64,000 nucleotides of DNA from Microvirga roseola (GTDB lineage Bacteria > Pseudomonadota > Alphaproteobacteria > Rhizobiales > Beijerinckiaceae): the NCBI RefSeq assembly GCF_020866965.1, contig NZ_JAJATX010000001.1:124001-188000 (forward strand), read 5' to 3'. Both the position numbers and the translations under genes were made by a program. The notes under the pieces are model-generated. The model made no database searches and was not told the origin of the DNA. It was given only the letters and a program-made list of their open reading frames with translations. Of the stretch, positions 8,544 to 17,292 are shown one piece after another; within the stretch, counting starts at the first letter, position 1; every line of letters begins with the position of its first letter.

Positions 8544-9050
8544 TGTGTTCCTCGTGAAGCGGAGACGTGGGCTGAAGCGATGCAGGCTCTGGGCTCTGAC
8601 GGAATGGCTCGCGCCAGGAAATGGGGGACGCATTGGCAGTGTCTCGAACCTGCCTTCGATACGAACGCTTTTCGGCAGAAGAAGGGCCCTGCGGTCCAGC
8701 ACCAATCTGCGAGAATCTGCGAGGCCGGCTAGAGTTCCCGCATCGCATATGGTGACCCCTGGAACATTCGTCTCCCGGTCCTCTTGAATCCTCATCAGGC
8801 TTTCAGGAGAGCGACGCAGTGTTCAAGCTAGTCCAAAGCAATTTCCTTCTGCGGCAGGCGTGAACTCGCGTGAACACCGATACTGAGGGATAGCCGGATG
8901 CCGCGCCGAGTAATTATTCCTGATGCGCCGAAAACAAGCCTCGGATACTGAGAAAATTTGCAGTGGATCTCAGGGATAACTTTTTAAGATTCGACGCGTA
9001 CCATATTTTCGTCATAAATACTTCAAGCGAGACGATATAGGGGCGATGTC
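8544..9050. other. 507-base gap without a confident gene
   Basis: A frame stays open on the minus strand to 8795 but has no coding character, and part of the interval (8890-9040) is clearly richer in A+T than the surroundings. Promoters for the two divergent genes should lie here. I see no exact EcfG-type promoter, repeat or RNA gene in it. Confidence 0.4.
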
Positions 9051-9509
9051 GTGGCGAAGTTTTTGTCTTTTCCCTTGCAGGTCGAGAACCCGGTCACAAC
9101 GGCGGCTTTTGCTGCCGTCACCGATGAGGCCGGTGCCGAAACGGGCCGGACGCCGGAAACCGCGGCGCATACGGATTCGCGGAAGAAAGAAAACGAGATG
9201 AAGATGTCCAATCCTCCGCGTGGGGTGCGCTTCGGGTTTTCCGGTCCCGATAACCGGATCATGTCGTTCAATGTGCCGGCAGCGGACGACTATGGGGCCG
9301 AGCACCCGTTCTATTCCTTCGAGGTCGAGTACGACCCGGAAGAGCCGGACCGGCTGGTGATCTGCCTCATGGAACTCGACGAGGACCGTTTCGTCCGCGT
9401 GGCCCGCAGCAGCGTACCGTTCTCCGCCTGGCATCTTGCCGATCTCGTCACCAAGCGAAAGGCGACGGAGGAAGAGGAAGCCGCATGGAAGGACGCGCCG
9501 GACGAGTGA
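9051..9509 (+). CDS. Hypothetical protein, 152 aa (or ~100 aa from an internal ATG)
   Basis: This is an acidic soluble protein of unknown function. The first ~45 residues from the GTG at 9051 look disordered; the conserved-looking domain is GVRFGFSGPDNRIMSFNVP through FYSFEVEYDPEEPDRLVIC. The GTG has GGGG seven bases upstream; ATGs at 9199 and 9205 are alternative starts that would skip the disordered part. No family was recognised. Confidence 0.55.
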   Translation: MAKFLSFPLQVENPVTTAAFAAVTDEAGAETGRTPETAAHTDSRKKENEMKMSNPPRGVRFGFSGPDNRIMSFNVPAADDYGAEHPFYSFEVEYDPEEPDRLVICLMELDEDRFVRVARSSVPFSAWHLADLVTKRKATEEEEAAWKDAPDE

Positions 9510-9531
9510 CGGTTCGCCGGGCGATCCCGGT

Positions 9532-10104
9532 TCAAATCGGTCCCCGCGGAATGTCGTTCCAGTAGTCCCGGATGTTCTGCTCGCGCTTGCGGTCGAACCA
9601 GACCTCGTCGTCTCCGTGAAAGGCCGGGGCGTTCCGGACCTGCGCTTCCGTGATATCCGTGCGGTATCCTTCGCGCTCCTTGTCGTAGGACAGCTTCTCC
9701 CACGGGATCGTGCGATGCTGGGCGCCGATTCCGAGAAAGCCGCCGAACGCCACATCCACGAGAATCACACGGCCGCTCACCTTCTCGATGAGGAGCCGCT
9801 TGATCGTGCCGATCTGGTTGGCCTCCTGATCGAACACGGCAGTGCCCTCGACGCGGTCGCTGCCGATGATGGGGTGAACCAGCGCAGCCTGGCTCACCGG
9901 GCCCCACAGGTAAAGGCCGCTCTCGATGAGACCCGCTGTCACCATGGCCCTGCTGACATCGAGATTCCATTCCTCGTCCGGTTCGATCCGGCGCACGAGG
10001 GTCCAGGGCCCGTGCTCAGGAGGAAGGGAATGTCCTTCTGCATCGTCGGCGAAAGCGCGAAGGTCAGGGGCGCTGGCCGACTGGAACACATGATAGGTTC
10101 TCAT
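9532..10104 (-). CDS. PRC-barrel domain protein
   Basis: This 190-aa protein has a PRC-barrel in its middle: IIGSDRVEGTAVFDQEANQ, then GTIKRLLIEKVSGRVILVDV, then HRTIPWEKLSYD. PRC-barrels are small beta-barrels found in RNA processing, photosynthetic and stress proteins; the specific role here is not clear. The ATG at 10104 is chosen because AAAGGGAG lies five bases upstream. The N-terminal ~80 residues match nothing I know. It sits among other small stress-type genes. Confidence 0.7.
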   Translation of the reverse strand: MRTYHVFQSASAPDLRAFADDAEGHSLPPEHGPWTLVRRIEPDEEWNLDVSRAMVTAGLIESGLYLWGPVSQAALVHPIIGSDRVEGTAVFDQEANQIGTIKRLLIEKVSGRVILVDVAFGGFLGIGAQHRTIPWEKLSYDKEREGYRTDITEAQVRNAPAFHGDDEVWFDRKREQNIRDYWNDIPRGPI

Positions 10105-10321
10105 GAGCGCTCCCTTTCGATGGGATGCAGGCCCCGCATCGATTGACTCACGAGAAGCCGGGAAATGCAACTGTTCGGAGCCATTCAGATTGAATAGGAA
10201 GTGGCGCTGGCCGCCTGCAGGCCCAAGCGACGGGTCGCGCTGGCGCCGATCTTGCAGGCATCTTATAAAAGGCTAAGTTCGGTTCCCTGATGAGGGGAAT
10301 AGTCCATTCCGGAGACCCGCA

Positions 10322-10597
10322 TTGCTGACCGACGTCGCAATCGCGCTTACGGCCATCGTCGCAGGCTTCCTCACCGCCCTGTGGCTTCTCCTCCTTTGGG
10401 TCGGAGACGCCGTCGATCTGGAAGGGGAACGCGATCTCGATCCGATCCTCGGCGCGCGCGATCCGGTGGCGATATATGAATCGCAGGGGCCATACATCCC
10501 CATGCCTGATCACCTCAGGACGCGCGACGAGATGGTCGACTGGCTCACCAAGGACCTGCCCAGGCTGACCTCCGAGATGCAGAACCCCCGCACCTAG
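10322..10597 (+). CDS. Small membrane protein, 91 aa
   Basis: This protein has one N-terminal hydrophobic helix (VAIALTAIVAGFLTALWLLLLW) and then a polar acidic tail of ~65 residues. The start is a TTG at 10322 with GGAG seven bases upstream. The function is unknown. Codon use and the clean amphipathic pattern support a real gene, but the start is uncertain. Confidence 0.5.
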   Translation: MLTDVAIALTAIVAGFLTALWLLLLWVGDAVDLEGERDLDPILGARDPVAIYESQGPYIPMPDHLRTRDEMVDWLTKDLPRLTSEMQNPRT

Positions 10598-10626
10598 CTG
10601 AGTGCATCCGTGCGGGGGAACTGGCG

Positions 10627-10956
10627 TCAGTCGCAGCGGCGAATGCGCCGGGTCACCGTGCGGCCCCAGGCATCCTGCTCCTCGATGGTGATATTGCGGC
10701 AATTGTCCCGGTAGGCGCGGCGCTCGCGCATGGCGTCGCGACGGCCCTCCTCGTAAGCGCGGGCGCGATCCTCCTCCCGGCGCTCACGCCAGCGCTCGCG
10801 GCGCTCGTAGCGTTCCTGAGCGGGATCGCTGAGACCGAATTGCGGCCGTCCATCCGGGCCGATGCCGAACTGGAACTGCGGCTGGGCCACGCTGGGCGCA
10901 GCGATAAAGAGGCTGGACCCAATGGCGGCCGCCGCGATGAAAGCAAATCTTTTCAT
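10627..10956 (-). CDS. Exported Arg-rich protein behind an EcfG-type promoter
   Basis: This 109-aa secreted protein has a clear signal peptide (FAFIAAAAIGSSLFIAAPSVA) and a short mature part. It contains a very Arg/Glu-rich helix (residues ~55-85) and two Cys near the end (NCRNITIEEQD and RRIRRCD), which could form a disulfide. The function is unknown. An exact GGAAC-N16-CGTT promoter lies 32 bases upstream of the start at 10956, so it is probably controlled by the general stress response. Confidence 0.7.
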   Translation of the reverse strand: MKRFAFIAAAAIGSSLFIAAPSVAQPQFQFGIGPDGRPQFGLSDPAQERYERRERWRERREEDRARAYEEGRRDAMRERRAYRDNCRNITIEEQDAWGRTVTRRIRRCD

Positions 10957-10987
10957 GACGTAAAATCCTTGTCCGTTGGTTGCTGGC

Positions 10988-11012
10988 AACGCGAGCCGGC
11001 AGTCACGGTTCC
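10988..11012 (-). promoter_or_regulatory. EcfG-type (general stress sigma) promoter
   Basis: Read on the minus strand, GGAAC is followed after exactly 16 bases by CGTT, the alphaproteobacterial EcfG consensus. The -10 element ends 32 bases before the start codon of the exported Arg-rich protein. Confidence 0.75.
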
Positions 11013-11052
11013 AAGCGAGACTTTGCTTCAGGGTGGCTTTGGAAATGGCGCA

Positions 11053-11223
11053 TTACACGCGATTTTGTCGCGCAATCACCCAGACGGCATGCACGATGCC
11101 TGGGATATAGCCGAGGATCGTCAGGAGAATGTTGATCCAGAACTGCACACCGATACCGACGGTGAGAAAGACACCGACGGGCGGCAGCAGAATCGCAAGT
11201 AGAACGCGGAGAATGTTGGCCAT
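11053..11223 (-). CDS. Pmp3/YqaE (UPF0057) family membrane protein
   Basis: This is a 56-aa protolipid-type protein with two membrane spans. The family signature is clear: ILLPPVGVFLTVGIGVQFW, then NILLTILGYIPGIVHAVWVI. Members are induced by salt, cold and other stresses and influence membrane potential; their molecular action is poorly known. The start at 11223 (MANILRVL) is preceded by AGGG. The upstream EcfG-type promoter fits the stress role of the family. Confidence 0.92.
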   Translation of the reverse strand: MANILRVLLAILLPPVGVFLTVGIGVQFWINILLTILGYIPGIVHAVWVIARQNRV

Positions 11224-11257
11224 GGGAACCCTGCCCGTTGTGGAATGACGGATGGTG

Positions 11258-11282
11258 AACGGCAGCGGTTCCATCCCGTTCC
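11258..11282 (-). promoter_or_regulatory. EcfG-type (general stress sigma) promoter
   Basis: On the minus strand GGAAC is followed after 16 bases by CGTT, with the -10 element 34 bases upstream of the Pmp3/YqaE start codon. Confidence 0.78.
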
Positions 11283-11298
11283 ACAGCAGGCTATCGCG

Positions 11299-11496
11299 TC
11301 AGCGTTCCCACTGGATATTGAGCGCGCTGGCGACGAGGCGGTCGATCAGGACCGGCGCATCCGCCGCCATGCGCTCGATGCCGGACACCGCCTGGCGCGT
11401 CATGCGGCCGTCGAGAAAGGCGTAATCCATCACCACCGCGCTGACGAGCGCGATGACGGTCTTGAAGAAGCGCGATGCGAGATCGGACCAGGTCAT
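11299..11496 (-). CDS. Small membrane-associated protein, 65 aa
   Basis: This short protein has one moderately hydrophobic helix (FKTVIALVSAVVMDYAFL) followed by a helical polar tail. The ATG at 11496 has AAGGGG five bases upstream, which supports the start. The function is unknown. It follows iolB on the same strand after 71 bases and may be read through from the inositol operon. Confidence 0.5.
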   Translation of the reverse strand: MTWSDLASRFFKTVIALVSAVVMDYAFLDGRMTRQAVSGIERMAADAPVLIDRLVASALNIQWER

Positions 11497-11567
11497 GAGG
11501 CCCCTTGAAAGGTTATCATGAGGCTCATGCCGGAAAGAATGCGCGGGATCAAGAGAGGGTTGGGCCC

Positions 11568-12371
11568 TCAGGCCCTCGCCAGCATCCACTCGTGGTCCGG
11601 ATCGTTGTGGAACTTCCAGATCCGCTTCGGACCCGCCATCACGTTGAGATAGTAGAGTTCATACCCGTGCGGCGCGCCGACAGGGTGATAGCCCTTGGGG
11701 ACCAGCACCACATCCCCGTCGCCCGCGGCCAGCGTCTCGTCCAGGGAGCGATCATCCGTATAGACCCGCTGGAGCGCGAAGCCCGAGGGCGGGCTGAGGC
11801 GATGGTAGTAGGTCTCTTCCAGGAGCGATTCCTGCGGCAGCATGTCCCGGTCGTGCTTGTGCGGCGGATAGCTCGACCAATGGCCCGAAGGGGTGATGAC
11901 CTCGACCACAAGCAGGCTCTCCGCCGGCTCCGTCTCGGGCAGGATGTTGCGCACGTGGCGGATATTCGTGCCCTTGCCGCGGGTTTCCTGCCCCACCTGC
12001 TCCGGGCGGACCACACGCGGCGGAAGCTTGCCTTCCGCCGGTGCGGTGCAGACGGTGACCTCGCAATCGGTTTGCGCCTGAAGCGCCCATTCGGAACGGG
12101 CGGGCGCATAGAGCGACCACGGATCCGGTTCGAAAGGCGAGGAACGCCCGCCGATGATTCCGAAATCCTCGGCGCCGGCCGATACACGAGCTTTGCCGGA
12201 GAGCATCACGATGCAGGCCTCCCGGTCTCCTGTGGCCTGCTTCAAGCTCTGTCCGCTTTTGAGCTGGTAGACCTCGAAGCCCACATAGGTCCAGCCGGCG
12301 GATTCCGGCGTGATGGCGTGAATGCGCCCGCTTTGATCGGGCTTCGACGGCTTGACGAGAAGCTTCGACAT
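11568..12371 (-). CDS. iolB: 5-deoxy-glucuronate isomerase
   Basis: IolB (267 aa) converts 5-deoxy-D-glucuronate to 2-deoxy-5-keto-D-gluconate in myo-inositol catabolism. It is a bicupin; the metal-binding motif YPPHKHD appears near residue 178, and the C-terminal signature YYLNVMAGPKRIWKFHNDP is intact. It is the last gene of iolC-iolD-iolE-iolB and starts 13 bases after iolE ends. The length is normal. Confidence 0.97.
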   Translation of the reverse strand: MSKLLVKPSKPDQSGRIHAITPESAGWTYVGFEVYQLKSGQSLKQATGDREACIVMLSGKARVSAGAEDFGIIGGRSSPFEPDPWSLYAPARSEWALQAQTDCEVTVCTAPAEGKLPPRVVRPEQVGQETRGKGTNIRHVRNILPETEPAESLLVVEVITPSGHWSSYPPHKHDRDMLPQESLLEETYYHRLSPPSGFALQRVYTDDRSLDETLAAGDGDVVLVPKGYHPVGAPHGYELYYLNVMAGPKRIWKFHNDPDHEWMLARA

Positions 12372-12383
12372 CGGCAGCGCTCC

Positions 12384-13268
12384 TTACCGTAGTCCGGCTT
12401 CCTTCAGGAAGCGGGTGAGATTAGCATAGCCCATCTTGGCATAGGTGAGGGGATGCGCCTTCTTCGGATCCTGCTCAGCCTCGATGACCACCCAGCCGCT
12501 GTAATCCGGCAGTTCCCGGAACACGGAGACGAAGTCCACCATGCCGTCGCCGGGCACCGTATAGACGCCCTCGAGCACGGAATCGAGGAAGCTCCAGTTC
12601 TCGGCCCGCGCCTTCTCCATCACGCTCCTGCGCACGTCCTTCGTGTGCACGTGGCTGATGCGCTTGCGATAGCGCCGGGCGAGATCCGCGGGGTTCGCAC
12701 CGCCCCAGGTGGCGTGGCCCGTATCGAGCAGGAGATGGACCGCTTCACCCGTGGCCTTCATGAAGGCGTCGATATCCGCTTCCGATTCGACGATGGTGCC
12801 CATGTGGAGGTGATAAACGAGGCGTACGCCTTCCTGCAGCGTGCGCTCCGCCACTTCCGTGATGCGCCGCCCGAACTCCGCCCAGTCGCCGTCCTGCATG
12901 ACGGGACGCTGCGAGAGCGGCTTGGAGCGGTCGCCATGGATGGCGTTCGAAGTCTCGGCGAAGACGAGTACGTTCGAGCCCATGGCCTTGAGAAGGTCGA
13001 GATGCGGGCGAAGCGCCTGCATCTCCGCATCCGCATCGCGCATCAACAGCTCAGCGGAGTACCAGCCCGACACGCAGGCAAGGCCGAAGGGCGCCAGCGC
13101 CTTCTTCAGGGCCTCCGGCTCGCGCGGAAACTTGTTGCCCAGCTCCATGCCCTCGAAGCCTGCTTCCTTCGCTTCCGCGAGGCAGATCTCCAGCGGCGTC
13201 TCGCCGCCGAGCTCCAGCATGTCGTCGTTGGACCAGCCGATGGGATTGGCCCCGATGCGGATCGTCAT
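12384..13268 (-). CDS. iolE: Inosose dehydratase (2-keto-myo-inositol dehydratase)
   Basis: IolE (294 aa) removes water from 2-keto-myo-inositol. It is a TIM barrel of the AP endonuclease/xylose isomerase-like fold. Key stretches are IGANPIGWSNDDM at the N-terminus, GFEGMELGNKFP, LVYHLHMGTIVE and HLLLDTGHATWGG, and EAEQDPKKAHPL near the C-terminus; the His and Glu residues in them are the expected metal ligands. I use the ATG at 13268 (MTIRIGANP); the frame to 13394 extends into unlikely sequence. It sits 23 bases after iolD. Confidence 0.97.
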   Translation of the reverse strand: MTIRIGANPIGWSNDDMLELGGETPLEICLAEAKEAGFEGMELGNKFPREPEALKKALAPFGLACVSGWYSAELLMRDADAEMQALRPHLDLLKAMGSNVLVFAETSNAIHGDRSKPLSQRPVMQDGDWAEFGRRITEVAERTLQEGVRLVYHLHMGTIVESEADIDAFMKATGEAVHLLLDTGHATWGGANPADLARRYRKRISHVHTKDVRRSVMEKARAENWSFLDSVLEGVYTVPGDGMVDFVSVFRELPDYSGWVVIEAEQDPKKAHPLTYAKMGYANLTRFLKEAGLR

Positions 13269-13291
13269 TGTCGTTGTCCTTTTTGGGTTCT

Positions 13292-15139
13292 TCAGTCGCC
13301 GACCCGCTGGGAAGCGAGGGCTGTCTCGTAATCCTTGCGCGCCGCCTTCACCTGGTCGCGAACGGAGACTTCCGGCACCGCCACGTCCCACCAATGGCCG
13401 CCCGCGTCTGTCGAGGCGAGCGGATCGGTGTCGATGACGATGACCGTGCTGCGATCCGCGCCGCGCGACTGCCGAAGCGCATCCTCCAGCTCGCCGATGC
13501 CCTTCACCTTCACGGCCTTCGCGCCGAGGCTCGCGGCATGGGCCGCAAAGTCGATATCGGGCAGGGCAACGTGATGGGTGTGCTGCAGCAGGTTGTTGAA
13601 GCTCTCCCCGCCCGTTGCGCGCTGCAGGCGGTTGATGCAGCCGAAGCCGCGATTGTCGAGGAGAACCACGGTGAGCTTCTGGCCGAGCATAACGGACGTG
13701 GCGAGCTCGGAGTTCATCATGAGATACGAGCCGTCGCCCACCATCACGATCACCTCGCGGTCGGGACAGGCCATCTTCACGCCGACGCCGCCTGCGATCT
13801 CATAGCCCATGCAGGAATAGCCGTATTCCATGTGGTAGCCGAGAGCGGTGCTCGCCTTCCAGTGCTTGTGCAGCTCGCCCGGCAGGCCGCCCGCGGCGCA
13901 GACGACGATGTCGGTCGGCGAGGCACTGCGCTGCACCGCGCCGATCACCTGCGCATCGGAGGGCAGTTCCGCATTGGTCGGGTCCGTGTAGCGTGCTGCC
14001 GCGTCGAACCAGCGGGCCTTCTCGTCGCGTCCTTTCGCCGTCCAGGCTTCGGGAGCCTTCCAGTCTTGAAGCGCGCGACTCAGTTCCTCAAGCCCGACGC
14101 GCGCATCCGCCACGAGGGGCAGGGCGCTGTGCTTGGTGGCGTCGAAGGCCTGCACGTTGAGGCCGACGATCTTCCGGTCCGGGCTCTTGAACAGGGCCCA
14201 GGAGCCGGTGGTGAAGTCCTGCAGGCGCGTACCGACAGCGATCACCACGTCGGCCTCTTCCGCCAGCGCATTGGCCGCGCCCGTACCCGTCACGCCGACG
14301 GCGCCGAGATTGGCCTGATGATCGTGGGGAAGACTCGACTTGCCCGCCTGCGTCTCGCCGACGAAGAGGCCATGCTTCTCCGCGAAATCCGCCAGAGCCT
14401 TTTCCGCGCCGGAAAAGAGCACGCCGCCGCCCGCGACGATGAACGGCTTCTTCGCATTGCGGATGAGGGCGGCGGCATCCTCGAGCTCCGTCACATCGGG
14501 CCGGATGCGGCGCGGCGTCCAGACCTTCTCCGCGAAGAAGCTCTCAGGATAATCGTAGGCTTCCGCCTGGGTGTCCTGGCAGAGGGCCAGAGTGACGGGG
14601 CCGCATTCGGCCGGGTCGGTGAGCACGTTCATGGCGCGCTGAAGCGCGGGAATGATCTGCTCCGGGCGCGCGATGCGGTCGAAATAGCGGGAGACGGGCC
14701 TGAAGCAGTCATTCGCCGATATTGTGCCGTCCGAAAAACTCTCGATCTGCTGCAGCACCGGATCGGGCCTGCGGTTGGCGAAGACATCGCCGGGCAAAAG
14801 CAGCACGGGAAGACGGTTCACATGGGCCACGGCGGCGGCCGTCACCATGTTGGTCGCGCCGGGGCCGATAGAGGTGGTGCAGGCCATCATCCGCCGCCGC
14901 CGCGAAGCCTTGGCGAAGGCGATCGCCGCATGGGCCATGCCCTGCTCGTTATGGGCGCGGTAGGTGGGAAGCCGGTCGCGCACCCCGTGCAGCGCCTCGC
15001 CCATGCCCGCCACATTGCCGTGGCCGAAGATGGCCCAGACGCCTGCGAAGAGGGGCAGGATTTCTCCGTCCACATCGGTCTTCTGCGCCGTCAGGAACCG
15101 GGCGATGGCTTGCGCCATGGTCAGGCGGATCGTGCTCAT
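13292..15139 (-). CDS. iolD: 3D-(3,5/4)-trihydroxycyclohexane-1,2-dione hydrolase
   Basis: IolD (615 aa) opens the ring of the trihydroxycyclohexanedione formed by IolE, giving 5-deoxy-glucuronate. It is a ThDP enzyme of the acetolactate synthase fold: the N-terminal Pyr domain has the catalytic region YRAHNEQGMAHAAIA, the central domain binds nucleotide, and the C-terminal PP domain has VMVGDGSYLMM followed by the Mg-binding LDNRGFGCI. The ATG at 15139 (MSTIRLTMAQA) is the best start. It is the second gene of the iol operon. Confidence 0.97.
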   Translation of the reverse strand: MSTIRLTMAQAIARFLTAQKTDVDGEILPLFAGVWAIFGHGNVAGMGEALHGVRDRLPTYRAHNEQGMAHAAIAFAKASRRRRMMACTTSIGPGATNMVTAAAVAHVNRLPVLLLPGDVFANRRPDPVLQQIESFSDGTISANDCFRPVSRYFDRIARPEQIIPALQRAMNVLTDPAECGPVTLALCQDTQAEAYDYPESFFAEKVWTPRRIRPDVTELEDAAALIRNAKKPFIVAGGGVLFSGAEKALADFAEKHGLFVGETQAGKSSLPHDHQANLGAVGVTGTGAANALAEEADVVIAVGTRLQDFTTGSWALFKSPDRKIVGLNVQAFDATKHSALPLVADARVGLEELSRALQDWKAPEAWTAKGRDEKARWFDAAARYTDPTNAELPSDAQVIGAVQRSASPTDIVVCAAGGLPGELHKHWKASTALGYHMEYGYSCMGYEIAGGVGVKMACPDREVIVMVGDGSYLMMNSELATSVMLGQKLTVVLLDNRGFGCINRLQRATGGESFNNLLQHTHHVALPDIDFAAHAASLGAKAVKVKGIGELEDALRQSRGADRSTVIVIDTDPLASTDAGGHWWDVAVPEVSVRDQVKAARKDYETALASQRVGD

Positions 15140-15200
15140 GCGTGCTCCATTCGAATGGCGCCGACCTTGGAGGAGAGGCGCAGTCTTCTCAAGTCGATCT

Positions 15201-17138
15201 TCAGGATAGGGCAAGCTCCTGTTGCTCACGCGCCTCGGCATGGCCTGCAGCGCGCCGCCAGGCCTCGACGAGACGCTGGAAGCGGGCGGCCATGTCGGCG
15301 ATGGCGGCCTCGTCCGACATCTCGCCTTTGAGCCAGCGGCGGGCGGCGTCGTTGAATATGGTCCGCCCGACCGCGAAGCCCTTCACCTGCGGCTCGCTCG
15401 CGGCGGCGGCGAAGGCGGCCTCCAGCTCGTCCTCCGGCGCTTCGAGGCCGAGCAGCACGATGCCCCGGCAATACGGGTCGTTTCTCGTGATGACCTCGCC
15501 GATGGCGCTCCAGGCCGCCTTTTCCCGCTGCGGCTCCAGCTTCCACCAGTCCGGCTTGATGCCGAGATCGTAGAGGCGCTGAAGGATGCCGGCCACCGTG
15601 TCGGCCTTCAGCTCTCCGTGCTTTCCTGCAATGATCTCGACCAGGAGCTCGCGGCCGATGTGGCGGGCGGCGTCGTAGAGCCGCAAAAGCTCGCGCTCCT
15701 GGCGTTGCTTCAATTCCGGCGGATCGTCCGGATGGTAGAAGCAGAGGCACTTGATGGTGTGGCCCACAGGCCATTCGACAAGCTGTGCGCCGAGGCTGCC
15801 GCCATTCTCGAAATCGAGCGGACGCGAGCCCGGCAGCTCCACCGGGCGGCCGATCCAGAACGGATGGTCGGCGGCGCGAAACAGGGCCTCGCGGCCATAG
15901 GTGCCGTCGATCAGCATGCCGAAGCCGGGACGGCCCTTCGCCACCCGCGCAGCAGCCTCGACCGCAAGCACCTTGAAGTCGGGAATGCGCTCGATGGGCG
16001 CGCCGATCTCCTTCGCCATGGCCTCAAGCTGCATGCGGTGATCGATGGCGAGCGCCATGAGGCTGTCGGCCTCGGGCCGGCGCGTCGTCGCCCAGTGGAT
16101 GTGGTTGATGTCCTCGTCGAACCTCAGCGCCCTGTGGCGGCTGCCTTCTTTCAGGAAATGCTGCAGTTCCGGGAAGGTCGGAATCTCGGGCGAGCAGAGG
16201 AGGCGCGAGACCGCGAAGGCCCCGCTTGCATTCGCGTAGGCGCAGCAGGTCTCGAGCGCCTCGCCCTTCAGCCAGCCGCGCAGAAAGCCGGACATGAAGG
16301 CGTCGCCTGCGCCGAGCACGTTGTAGACATCGACCGGGAAGCCCGGACCCTTCACGCCCTCCTCGAGCGAATCCGGAATCTCGCCCGGAAACACCACGCA
16401 GCCCATGGGGCCGCGCTTGCAGACGATGGTGGCCTTCGAGACGGCGCGGATGGCGCGGATGGCGGCAAGCGTCTCCTCCGAGCCGCCGGCGATGTGCAGC
16501 TCCTCCTCCGTGCCGACGACGAGGTCGCAATCGGCGAGGATCGGCTGCAGATGCTCCGTCACTTTGTCGGAGCGCACGTAGCGCGACTCGCCCGCCCCAT
16601 GGCCGAGGAGGCCCCAGAGATTGGGGCGGTAATCCACGTCGAACGCGACCTTGCGTCCGTTGGCCTTGGCGATGCGGATCGCCTTTCTCTGGGCGGCAGC
16701 ACTTGTCTCGCGCGAAATGTGCGTGCCGGTCACGACGATGGCCGCGGCGGAGGCGACGAAATCCTCGTCGATGTCGTCCTCGGTCAGCGCCATGTCGGCG
16801 CAGTTGTCGCGGTAGAAGATGAGCGGGAAGGAATCGGAGTCGCGAACGCCGAGGATCACGAGGGCGGTCAGGCGCTCGGGATCCGTGACGATGCCTTGGG
16901 TCGCGACGCCTTCGCGCTCCATCTGCTCGCGGATGAAGCGTCCCATGGCCTCGTCCCCGACGCGGGTGATGAGGCCCGATTTCAACCCGAGCCGGGCCGT
17001 GCCGATGGCGATGTTGGCCGGGCATCCGCCGACCGCCTTGGAGAAGGAGGCCATGTCCTCCAGGCGTCCGCCGACCTGCTGGCCGTAGAGATCGACCGAA
17101 GCGCGGCCGATGGTGATGACATCCAGGGTCGGCTTCAT
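15201..17138 (-). CDS. iolC: 5-dehydro-2-deoxygluconokinase fused to a DUF2090 aldolase-like domain
   Basis: This 645-aa protein phosphorylates 2-deoxy-5-keto-gluconate. Residues 1-~325 are a PfkB/ribokinase-fold kinase, with SKAVGGCPANIAIGTARLG near the N-terminus and the ATP/anion-hole motif VLGAGDAFMSGFLRGWL near residue 270. Residues ~340-645 are a DUF2090 domain with a class I aldolase-like pattern (FKVLAVEAAARVAKG, then WWKLEP), as in the fused IolC proteins common in Proteobacteria. That domain may supply the IolJ aldolase step, because no separate iolJ is present. It is the first gene of the operon, transcribed away from iolG. Confidence 0.95.
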   Translation of the reverse strand: MKPTLDVITIGRASVDLYGQQVGGRLEDMASFSKAVGGCPANIAIGTARLGLKSGLITRVGDEAMGRFIREQMEREGVATQGIVTDPERLTALVILGVRDSDSFPLIFYRDNCADMALTEDDIDEDFVASAAAIVVTGTHISRETSAAAQRKAIRIAKANGRKVAFDVDYRPNLWGLLGHGAGESRYVRSDKVTEHLQPILADCDLVVGTEEELHIAGGSEETLAAIRAIRAVSKATIVCKRGPMGCVVFPGEIPDSLEEGVKGPGFPVDVYNVLGAGDAFMSGFLRGWLKGEALETCCAYANASGAFAVSRLLCSPEIPTFPELQHFLKEGSRHRALRFDEDINHIHWATTRRPEADSLMALAIDHRMQLEAMAKEIGAPIERIPDFKVLAVEAAARVAKGRPGFGMLIDGTYGREALFRAADHPFWIGRPVELPGSRPLDFENGGSLGAQLVEWPVGHTIKCLCFYHPDDPPELKQRQERELLRLYDAARHIGRELLVEIIAGKHGELKADTVAGILQRLYDLGIKPDWWKLEPQREKAAWSAIGEVITRNDPYCRGIVLLGLEAPEDELEAAFAAAASEPQVKGFAVGRTIFNDAARRWLKGEMSDEAAIADMAARFQRLVEAWRRAAGHAEAREQQELALS

Positions 17139-17209
17139 GCTCTCCTCCCGCTCCCGGAAAACGCCTTTGTCGGACGGTATTCCCGAGCCTGTCCCGGCTC
17201 TTGCAGCTG

Positions 17210-17225
17210 TAGAATGTTTATTCTA
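17210..17225. promoter_or_regulatory. Probable IolR operator 1 (iolC/iolG intergenic)
   Basis: A perfect palindrome TAGAATGTTTATTCTA, with the core GAA-N6-TTC, lies between the divergent iolC and iolG. It overlaps a possible leftward -10 region for iolC. Its centre is 31 bp (three helical turns) from the second site. Confidence 0.65.
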
Positions 17226-17240
17226 TTTAGCATCTTGTGC

Positions 17241-17256
17241 TGGAACATCAATTCCA
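17241..17256. promoter_or_regulatory. Probable IolR operator 2 (iolC/iolG intergenic)
   Basis: The inverted repeat TGGAACATCAATTCCA has the same GAA-N6-TTC core as site 1 and the form GGAA-N6-TTCC. It lies 37 bases upstream of the iolG start and could block both divergent promoters. Confidence 0.68.
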
Positions 17257-17292
17257 AATTTTGTCGTGAGCCGGCAAAGAACTCGGGGAAAC

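Noticed and set aside
8544-8795. N-terminal extension of the hemerythrin-phasin protein
   Set aside because: The extra 84 residues match nothing and have no coding character; the ATG at 8543 has a fitting upstream site.
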